From Bordetella ansorpii (lineage in GTDB: Bacteria > Pseudomonadota > Gammaproteobacteria > Burkholderiales > Burkholderiaceae_B), in NCBI RefSeq assembly GCF_900078705.1, contig NZ_FKIF01000006.1, positions 124,001 through 188,000 of the forward strand: a stretch of 64,000 bases of DNA, read 5' to 3'. Positions 56,961-64,000 of this stretch are shown here, in pieces (within the stretch, counting starts at the first letter, position 1; each line of letters starts with the position of its first letter). Made by a program: the position numbers and the translations under genes. Below the pieces are notes generated by a model that saw only the letters and a list, made by a program, of their open reading frames with translations, was not told the origin of the DNA and ran no database searches.

Positions 56961-57730
56961 GCGCCCGGCATCGCAGCCCGGCAACACGGAATGCGTCCAG
57001 ACACGCCAAGGTGCTGCACACCGTCAAGCCTCCGGTATTTCATGGCGGCGACACCCATCCAAGCCCTCGTGGCTGTCGGACCAGTAACCCAGGGAATTCC
57101 CAGGCAGGATTCACGTTGATCGAGATCCTGGTGGCCATCGTACTGATGGCCTTCGTCAGCCTGATCGCCTGGCGCGCGCTGGACAGCGTCACGCGCACCA
57201 GCGCGCACCTGGATCGCAGCACCGAGGCCACGTTGTCCACGCTGCGCGCCTTGGAGCAGTTCGAACGCGATATTTCGCTGCGCGCCACGGTGGAGCTGCC
57301 GCTGTCGCCCGAAGACGGCAATCGGCCGAAGCTGGACGAGGACGGCTTGCCATTGCGCAAGCGGCTGCTGCCCGAAGCCCTGACCACCGAACGCGGGCGC
57401 GTACCGTTCCGCATCGAGATCGTGCGCGCGCTGCCCGACGCCACAGGCACGCTGCAGCGCGTGTACTGGTGGATAGAGCGCGGCACGCTGTATCGGTCGG
57501 CGGCTGCGCCCTCCGATCATTTTCCGCTGCCCGCACCCGATGCGCGTTCGGCCGTTGCTGTATTGCAGGATGTACAGGATTTCGACGTGCGGGCCTGGCG
57601 GCCCGGTGCGGGATGGACCCGGCTGCCCTATACCGCGGAATCGAGACAGAGCAGCGGATTGGAAGTGATCATCGCGCAGCGCACCGACCGGGGCGATGAG
57701 CGGTATCGGCGGGTGATTGCGCTGCGGTAG
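56957..57730 (+). CDS. gspJ: Type II secretion minor pseudopilin GspJ
   Basis: 257 residues. The prepilin cleavage site NSQAG|FTLIEILVAIVLMAFVSLIAWRAL is preceded by a leader of about 51 residues, much longer than the usual 6-10, though GTG at codon 19 could shorten it. Downstream are RALEQFERDISLRA and a C-terminal domain with YWWIERGTLYRSAA, normal for GspJ. It stands last in gspHIJ: no gspK follows, and the next gene on the other strand is the FHA-like exoprotein. Confidence 0.85.
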   Translation: MSARHRSPATRNASRHAKVLHTVKPPVFHGGDTHPSPRGCRTSNPGNSQAGFTLIEILVAIVLMAFVSLIAWRALDSVTRTSAHLDRSTEATLSTLRALEQFERDISLRATVELPLSPEDGNRPKLDEDGLPLRKRLLPEALTTERGRVPFRIEIVRALPDATGTLQRVYWWIERGTLYRSAAAPSDHFPLPAPDARSAVAVLQDVQDFDVRAWRPGAGWTRLPYTAESRQSSGLEVIIAQRTDRGDERYRRVIALR

Positions 57731-57933
57731 GCAAACGCAGCGTATGCGGTGATATCGATGAATGGCTTCGGCCGGCCATAGTCTCAAGCCACCAGAGCGA
57801 TGCCTGAAAGGGGGACCGGCATTCGGCACGATAGCGGTTGCCACACAGCGCTGCGATACAGAAATCACACTCTATCGGGAAGCACCGCACTGCGACATTG
57901 GACGGATTCGTCGCATTTACCACGCAGGACCCA

Positions 57934-57961
57934 CTCCCCGCCACACGCAAGTGGCGGGGAG
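57934..57961. repeat. Hairpin after the FHA-like gene
   Basis: Perfect 11-bp inverted repeat CTCCCCGCCAC / GTGGCGGGGAG, 6-base loop, 10 bp from the FHA-like stop on the minus strand. No T-run, so terminator activity is not certain. Confidence 0.6.
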
Positions 57962-57970
57962 GATCAACGC

Positions 57971-60900
57971 TTACGGCGCCAGATTGCGGCGCTCTGCGTC
58001 GGTCAGGCGACTGCGGCCCTGGGCGTCCAACTGCCCATTGCCCACCACCTGGATGGCGCTGCCCGCGTCATAACTGACGGGCTGGCCACGCGGGCGCTCG
58101 GGACGCTGCGCGGGCGCCGGCGCGCCTTCCTCGCCGAAACCCAGCACCTGCACCGAGATGATGGACGGCAGGTTCTGGCGCGCGGCGGCTTGCGAGCGGG
58201 CCACCGAGTCCTGAGCGGCCGAGGCCGCGGACGTGGCGGCCGAACTGGCAGACGTCAGCGCTCCGGTGTTCACCACCGCCACCGTCGGCACGCCCACGCT
58301 CTCGCCCTGGGACTTGATGTTGGCGGCGTTCACCACTTGCAAGGCCGCGATGCTGACATTGCCTGATGCACGAATGCCGGCCTCGCCCGCGTCGATGGTG
58401 CCCAGCGGCGCGTACAGGTCCACGTCGCCCGGCGCCACCTCGGGCAGCGGATCCAGCGTCGCGAAACCCGCGCCCGTGGATGGCGCCGAGGGCGCCAGCG
58501 CCACGTTGCCCAGCGAGTCGTACACGCGCCGCACGGGCGTGTAGACCAGCGCCGTCTTCGAGCCTCGGCCCGCGTTGATGTCGCCCTGCACCGCCCACGC
58601 CAGGATGTCGCCGCCAAAGCTGGTCATCACGCGGCTCTGGCCCAGCAGCACGTCATCCAGCGAGAACAGCTGGATGTTGCCCGAGCCCTGCGTGATGACG
58701 CCGGCCGTCCCGTTGATACCCGGCGGCGGCAAGCCCTCCAGACCGTAGATCTGGCTGCCACCCGGCGTCATCACCTGGATGTCGCCGCCGAAGCGCGTCT
58801 GGATGCCGGCATCGCCGAACAGCGTGACATCGCCCTGGTAGGCAATCTGCTGGCCCGCTGCGTCGGTCGAGGGGAACAACGCGGCGATGGCCTGCCGACC
58901 GCGCAGGTAGCTGCCGAAGCGTGCGCCATCGCTGTCGTTGTACTCGCGCCCACCTGCCTTCAATTCGGCGAAGTAGACGTTGCGCGCGTAGACGCGCTGC
59001 TGTTCCGCCGGCAGGGCGTTGAAGAAGGCCACGGCATCGGTGGTGCCGTCGTACTGATAACTGCCTGACGTGCCGCTGCCGTAGCGCGTGCGCAGCCAGT
59101 TCACCAAATGCAATTGGCCGGCCTGCTGGTAATCGCGGTCCAGGTCGCGCCTCGGGGCCGTCGTGTCCGTGGCGCGGGCGGCATCCAGCTCTGCCTGCTT
59201 GGCCTGCAGGAAGCGTTGCGCGCCAGCTTCATTGCCGGTGTAGCCGTAGTTGTCCGTCAACCACTGCCCCAGCGTCAGTTCGCCGCTGTACACGTGCACC
59301 ACCTTGCCCGGCTGGTCGGCCAGGGGCTGGCCTGCCAGGGCAATATTGGCCGGATCCAGATATTGCTTCAGGAACGCGGTGTAGTCGGGACCGAACTTGC
59401 CCGCGCCCACCGTGATGGCGATGTTGGCGCCGCTGTTCTGGTCGTTGGGATCGATGTTGATGATGGGACCCAGGCTGTTGATGGAAGCCTGGTTCTCTTG
59501 GCGCAGGTTGCGGCCAGCGGTGATTTCCAGCGTGCCGGGGCCGGCGACGTTGAAGCTGCTGAAGATGATGTCGCGGCCCGCGGAGACGACGGAGATGTCG
59601 TCGGGGTTGGAGTGGACGAAGAGGTTGCCGGCGGATGTGCCGTTTTCCGGCCCAAAACCTCCAGTAAGTTCACGTGGCACTCCACCGGGCGCTCCCAGGC
59701 GCGTACCAGATCCCACGATATCTCGACCCGCCATCATCCACACAGGGCCGGCACTTTCGTACCAAGTTTTTCCCGAGTCGTTAAAGGTGACGATTTCGCC
59801 TGTCCTCAAGCCGACGATATCTCCTTGTGCCGCATATATGCGTGCTGCAAGCTCGTTGTCCCGTTGCCCCTGCACAGACGTATCTGGACCAAAAGCCATG
59901 ATCGGAAACCGCCCGAGCGCCGGAGACACCCCATCGGCATTCAGATTACTAGCCACCAGGTTGCTACCCGAGAGCACTGCGTCCATCGTGCCGACAAAGG
60001 CAGCCTTATACGGCGTTGGGGCCACGCTGGGATCGGCACCAGAAACACTGACCGAGTACCCGGCTGCATAGATCGAGTCTTGCGCCAACAGATGCATGCT
60101 CGAAGAATCGGAAGGTGCCAAGACGATCGAGTAATCCCCCGTGCCAAAGTAGATGGAACCACTGGCAGCCACCGCCTTGAATATCGAAGGATATACAAAG
60201 CGGCCGTCGGTCTGCGAGTAGTTCTGGCCCGATACAGGAGTAGGGATCGAGGTGCTGGCAAGCAAGGCATCTGCCTGCGTGCTGGGCAACAACGTGCCTC
60301 CCGCCGATAAGAGATTGATTGCAGAACGATCCGTCCACAATGAGAACCAGCTCAAGCCTCCCCCGAGATACGTAGTATCCCCGACGCTGAACGGTGTGGA
60401 ATTCATTAGCGACACTCGGCCCGGATCTCCCGCGCCTGCCAAGACCAGATCACCGCGCGCAGACACACTAATCGGTGAATCCCCAGGCACGACAACAAGA
60501 CCTCCGAATCCCGTGAAACGGGTGGCCCGAAGAGGATCGGTAGCCACCAAACTGGTGCCTCCGTAGACTGGCGTGAGGCTACCCACAGATGCAGCAACAA
60601 GCGCAGTATTTCCGCGCAGATTTGTCAAGGCACCACCCAGACCCGTTTGTACAGGCACGCTGGCGGCCGATCCCAAGTTCAAGTATGAATAAGGATTCAG
60701 TTGCCCACCAATCCGAACATCAAGGTCGCCCCCTCCCGTCAGCGTCAACGCCCCCGCCTCTCCATCCACGCGGCCCGTGCCCGCCACCGCCAATACGAGA
60801 CCCTGACTGCGCGGGATGTCATTCTGCGTAGCCCCCCCGCGCTGGGTCAGCGTTCCAGCATCGCCACCCGCCAACAGGGTCAGATTTCCGCCACCCAGGG

Positions 60901-63900
60901 TACCGATACCGGTAAACCCAGACAGATACGGCATGTTCTTCCCGGAAAATGTGGATCCGGACGAAAAGAAAGGCTCTCGCGTATAGGTACCGAAGTTGAT
61001 CCACCAAGCCGTATCGACAGCATCTGCAGCACTGCCCGATCCCGTCCCCTGGCGCCACAGCCAATTACCGACGCTCGCACTCGAATTTTGAATACGGTCC
61101 GTGGTCGTGAGGGATTGACCGGAAGATGTGAATCCTATGCTGTCCCCAGCAACGGTTCCTCCAGCGCGTAGCAACAAGTTCCCGCCATTAGTCGGATAAT
61201 AAGCCGCATAAAGGCTGGTGCTGCTCTGGTTAACGAATTGCTCGTAGGCACTGCCTTCAGCGCCAAGCACCGTAGACCCAGTCACGTTGTACGTTCCTCG
61301 CGGCAGATCGTAGTCCTGCGAGATCGCTGATTGCGTACCCGCGGTGTATACACCGTACAGCGATTGCATACTGAAATCGCCAGCAGCCAACAGATCCATA
61401 TCTCCCGTACCCGTGCGTAGTACGCTGAATACGGGGTACAGATTGGTCGTGCCACTGGTGGCAATGTGCGCGTCGTTCAATGTCAGATTGCCCTGCTTTG
61501 CCGCCACGGTAGCCCGCATATCCGCAGCAGCCGTATCCGCTCCCGCCACCAAACGCATCGACCATGACAATGAACCCTCCGGCAACATGCGTGCAACGGC
61601 CCAGTTGTAGCCTTGCTGCCCATTCGATGCCGTACGTTCGCGCAATGCGATGGACGTCGCATTGCCCACCAGCTTGACGCTGGCGTTCCACGGCACGGTG
61701 GCGCCTGCCTTCATGGCCAGATTGCCATTCTGTGTCACGGTGGCCGGCAGCGGCACGCCAGCCGGCCAAGTCATCGCCCGCACGGGCGTACGTGCCACCA
61801 GGACGCTGCCGGCGCCCAACCGCATGCCTGCGGCCAGTGATGCAGCCTCGGCCAACTTCGTTCCGGCTGCATAAAGCACCACGCCCGTCGAGCTATAGAT
61901 CGGCGCGGCCAGCACAGTACCGGCCGGCACCACCAACGCGCCTCCCAGCGTAAGGTCGGCGCCAGCCACGGTGCCTGCATTCAGGAACAAGGCCTTGATC
62001 GGCACAGGGAAGTTCAATGTGGCGCCAGCGGGATAGGTCGTGCCATCGGCCACCGTCACCAGGCCGCTGCGCGGTATTACCACGTCACCACCGAATGCCT
62101 GCTGGCCTGCCTTCAACACCCATCCATTGTCATCGGGCGTCACCAACCCATCGGGTAGGTAAAACCCGTCGGTGAAGCTGCCATTGATATCCAGGTTGCC
62201 AGCGGCGCGCATCGTCAGCACGCCGGGCTCGCCCGAGCCGTAGACCGAAGTCTGGGCACTATGCGGATTCAGGCTGGCATAGCGGTGGCCAGCCAAACTG
62301 ACATCGCCCACCACGCGCAGGTCGTGGGCAGTGACAATCTCCACCCCCGGGCGCAAGTGGAAAGCATCCTGATACGTCAACAAGCCCTGCAGCTTGCCCG
62401 CCAGCGTGCCGCCGCCACGGATGTTGGCCAGGGCAGCGTTCATGAAGGCGAGGCTTTGCAGGTTCTTCTTGTCCAGGTACGCCTGGTCGACCAAGCGATA
62501 TGCCTTGCCACTGGCGGCGTCACTGCCCGGTCGCACGACGGCGTCGGCATCCGCGTCCTGGGCGGCATCGTTATCCGCATAGCGTTGATTGGCGACCAAG
62601 GCAATGGTTTGCGCACCCGAGATACCCACATTGCCGCGGGCATCGACGTCCACGTCGCCTGCCGTCACACCGCCCAGACGCGGGGCGTAAAGCGTCACCG
62701 TGCCCCGCGGCAAGCCGTCGTTTCCTGAGACAACCTCGGTGCCCGCACGCAGATCCATCCGCGCGCCGTCGGCCAACACCAGCGTGCCCTTGCCCGAGTT
62801 CAGTTCGATCACAGCGCGGTTGGGTGCGTCGATGATCTTGCCGTAGCTGTCCACGCGAAGCGCCGTGCCATGGGCATCCAGCACCGACGATCCCGTCAGC
62901 GTGAGGCCGCGGCCCGCGGACAGGCGGATGCTGCCCACCTGGTCACCGCTGGCGTCGATCTTGCCCTGCACGGTCAGGGTGCCATTGTCCACGGACACGT
63001 CGACCTCTCTGGCGCGCAATTCGTCGCCCACCACGAGATTCAGCCCTTCTTCCTTGATCTGGAAGCTGCGGCGGCCGAATACTTGTCCTTCGGTCAAACG
63101 CTGGTTCAAGCCGGAGAAATCGGCAATGCGCTGCCCGCGCAGCTCAATGCCGCCATAGCCGTAGGACACCAAGGTGCCGCCCGCATCGTATTGGCCCGAC
63201 GTGGCGCCCAGGATATCGCCTTGCAGGTCGATGACACCAGCCGAAGCGTCCAGTGCCGTCGCGGTCAACTGGCCAGCCTGATGGTTCTGGGCAGACAGGT
63301 CGATGGTAGATCCGACCGCCTGCGCAATGTTTCCAGCACGGCTTTCCAATATGACATCGCCCCCCCAGCTGTACTGGCTGACGTCAAAGAAATCGATCTT
63401 GCGGCCAGACACGTCGATGCGCGAGTTGCCTGCCAATGCCACATCGCCTTGCGCCGCCAGCGTCAACTTGCCGCTCGGCAAGGCAATCGTGGTACCGACA
63501 TTGACACTGCCGCCATCGAGCGCCAGTTCCGCGCCCAGCACATCAGTCGTCACGTCAGCAGACGTACCTTGGGGGCGGCTCAGCGTGATGGCGCCGCCCG
63601 CCTTGATCCGGCTGACCGAGCCGGCCTCGCCCGTCACCAGCGGCGTATTGATGTTGAGATTTCCGCCCTCGTAGGCGTAGCCGCTGCCCACGGCGTACGC
63701 ACCACGCGATGCGTATACCGAAAGCGTCCCCTGGTGATTCGCAGTGAAGCGGTCGCTGGCGTTCAAGTTGACCGTACCGAAACCAAGTGCCATGCGATCT
63801 AGGCTGACGCTGCTCGCGCGCGCGCTCGGGCCATAGCCCAGTTCGATACGTTGCGCTTCGATGTTAAGCGTACTCGACCCCGTGCCGACGCCGTCCGTCA

Positions 63901-64000
63901 CGATGGCGCCAGGCGTTCCGGTAGCGCCGTTCCAGACCAATGTGGAAGTGCCGATCGTCGCGACATCGCTGGCCGACCCCGCACCATAAATGGCGGGCGT
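57971..64000 (-). CDS. Filamentous haemagglutinin-family exoprotein (DUF3739), N-terminus cut by right edge
   Basis: Over 2000 residues are visible, and the frame is open across the right edge, so the true start (signal and TPS domain) is outside. The sequence is a long beta-helix: repeats rich in Gly, Asn, Ser and Thr, such as GDVALAGNSRIDVSG and AAGNLDINGSF, then a DUF3739-type C-terminal domain with NLPSIISVQVLGFGE. The C-terminus is Pro/Arg-rich. Likely secreted by a two-partner TpsB transporter and acting as adhesin or surface exoprotein; TpsB is not in the window. Shadows on the plus strand are not used. Confidence 0.9.
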   Translation of the reverse strand, partial: TPAIYGAGSASDVATIGTSTLVWNGATGTPGAIVTDGVGTGSSTLNIEAQRIELGYGPSARASSVSLDRMALGFGTVNLNASDRFTANHQGTLSVYASRGAYAVGSGYAYEGGNLNINTPLVTGEAGSVSRIKAGGAITLSRPQGTSADVTTDVLGAELALDGGSVNVGTTIALPSGKLTLAAQGDVALAGNSRIDVSGRKIDFFDVSQYSWGGDVILESRAGNIAQAVGSTIDLSAQNHQAGQLTATALDASAGVIDLQGDILGATSGQYDAGGTLVSYGYGGIELRGQRIADFSGLNQRLTEGQVFGRRSFQIKEEGLNLVVGDELRAREVDVSVDNGTLTVQGKIDASGDQVGSIRLSAGRGLTLTGSSVLDAHGTALRVDSYGKIIDAPNRAVIELNSGKGTLVLADGARMDLRAGTEVVSGNDGLPRGTVTLYAPRLGGVTAGDVDVDARGNVGISGAQTIALVANQRYADNDAAQDADADAVVRPGSDAASGKAYRLVDQAYLDKKNLQSLAFMNAALANIRGGGTLAGKLQGLLTYQDAFHLRPGVEIVTAHDLRVVGDVSLAGHRYASLNPHSAQTSVYGSGEPGVLTMRAAGNLDINGSFTDGFYLPDGLVTPDDNGWVLKAGQQAFGGDVVIPRSGLVTVADGTTYPAGATLNFPVPIKALFLNAGTVAGADLTLGGALVVPAGTVLAAPIYSSTGVVLYAAGTKLAEAASLAAGMRLGAGSVLVARTPVRAMTWPAGVPLPATVTQNGNLAMKAGATVPWNASVKLVGNATSIALRERTASNGQQGYNWAVARMLPEGSLSWSMRLVAGADTAAADMRATVAAKQGNLTLNDAHIATSGTTNLYPVFSVLRTGTGDMDLLAAGDFSMQSLYGVYTAGTQSAISQDYDLPRGTYNVTGSTVLGAEGSAYEQFVNQSSTSLYAAYYPTNGGNLLLRAGGTVAGDSIGFTSSGQSLTTTDRIQNSSASVGNWLWRQGTGSGSAADAVDTAWWINFGTYTREPFFSSGSTFSGKNMPYLSGFTGIGTLGGGNLTLLAGGDAGTLTQRGGATQNDIPRSQGLVLAVAGTGRVDGEAGALTLTGGGDLDVRIGGQLNPYSYLNLGSAASVPVQTGLGGALTNLRGNTALVAASVGSLTPVYGGTSLVATDPLRATRFTGFGGLVVVPGDSPISVSARGDLVLAGAGDPGRVSLMNSTPFSVGDTTYLGGGLSWFSLWTDRSAINLLSAGGTLLPSTQADALLASTSIPTPVSGQNYSQTDGRFVYPSIFKAVAASGSIYFGTGDYSIVLAPSDSSSMHLLAQDSIYAAGYSVSVSGADPSVAPTPYKAAFVGTMDAVLSGSNLVASNLNADGVSPALGRFPIMAFGPDTSVQGQRDNELAARIYAAQGDIVGLRTGEIVTFNDSGKTWYESAGPVWMMAGRDIVGSGTRLGAPGGVPRELTGGFGPENGTSAGNLFVHSNPDDISVVSAGRDIIFSSFNVAGPGTLEITAGRNLRQENQASINSLGPIINIDPNDQNSGANIAITVGAGKFGPDYTAFLKQYLDPANIALAGQPLADQPGKVVHVYSGELTLGQWLTDNYGYTGNEAGAQRFLQAKQAELDAARATDTTAPRRDLDRDYQQAGQLHLVNWLRTRYGSGTSGSYQYDGTTDAVAFFNALPAEQQRVYARNVYFAELKAGGREYNDSDGARFGSYLRGRQAIAALFPSTDAAGQQIAYQGDVTLFGDAGIQTRFGGDIQVMTPGGSQIYGLEGLPPPGINGTAGVITQGSGNIQLFSLDDVLLGQSRVMTSFGGDILAWAVQGDINAGRGSKTALVYTPVRRVYDSLGNVALAPSAPSTGAGFATLDPLPEVAPGDVDLYAPLGTIDAGEAGIRASGNVSIAALQVVNAANIKSQGESVGVPTVAVVNTGALTSASSAATSAASAAQDSVARSQAAARQNLPSIISVQVLGFGEEGAPAPAQRPERPRGQPVSYDAGSAIQVVGNGQLDAQGRSRLTDAERRNLAP

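Noticed and set aside
1-64000. Insertion sequences or transposase genes
   Set aside because: No transposase motif, terminal inverted repeats or target duplications were seen; the cargo genes show no IS borders.

Overview
The window is the conserved half of an ICEclc/PAGI-2/SPI-7 type integrative and conjugative element (ICE), about 52 kb, followed by about 12 kb of host chromosome. The GC-rich sequence, the tRNA-Gly att site, the short gspC/H/I/J cluster and a giant filamentous-haemagglutinin-like exoprotein suggest a beta-proteobacterium of the Alcaligenaceae (Achromobacter or Bordetella relative). That host call is an inference from gene content. The integrase, relaxase and left end of the element lie outside the window to the left.

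Layout. (1) 1-18.3 kb, minus strand: the type IV secretion / mating-pair operon, in the standard family order read right to left: TIGR03748 (PilL-N), a coiled-coil membrane protein, TIGR03759, lytic transglycosylase, TIGR03765, TraD coupling ATPase, TIGR03747, [cargo], RAQPRD, TIGR03758, 03745, 03750, 03746, 03749, 03752, 03751 lipoprotein, TraC-type ATPase, thioredoxin-like protein, RadC, TIGR03757, TIGR03756 (cut by the left edge). Many junctions are ATGA/GTGA overlaps. A plus-strand HEPN-type cargo gene interrupts the operon at 10.9-12.3 kb. (2) 18.7-21.5 kb, plus strand: a three-gene cargo operon of a HEPN-like protein, a patatin-like phospholipase and a CD-NTase, i.e. a short CBASS-like anti-phage system with an extra partner. 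(3) 21.5-33.7 kb, minus strand: a large SF2 helicase, a DNA methyltransferase and a row of small ICE genes, each with its own Shine-Dalgarno leader and usually its own hairpin. (4) 33.9-39.7 kb: a cadmium/lead/zinc resistance module: MerR-type regulator, divergent P-type ATPase with four HMA domains, LspA, a previously untracked 52-residue cysteine-rich exported peptide, a broken sterol desaturase and a cation transporter. (5) 40.4-50.7 kb, minus strand: topoisomerase III, SSB, DUF3158, TIGR03761, STY4528, DUF2857, ParB, a HicA-like protein, ParA, AlpA and a 248-aa protein, forming the maintenance and regulatory end of the ICE. (6) 51.2-52.06 kb: a DUF305 protein, an outward-facing promoter and attR (the last 18 bp of tRNA-Gly). 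(7) 52.06-64 kb: chromosome, with an intact tRNA-type terminator, a hypothetical gene, an S1/P1 nuclease, NudC, gspC, gspHIJ and the C-terminal 2000 residues of an FHA-family exoprotein.

Most notable: the HEPN + patatin + CD-NTase operon; four copies of a covarying structured RNA in 5' leaders, one directly before radC; the CC-CC-CC peptide behind lspA; a stop-to-stop HEPN insertion in the conjugation operon; and probable decay of the ICE (amber codon in radC, frameshift in the DUF3085 gene, ACG in place of a start codon).
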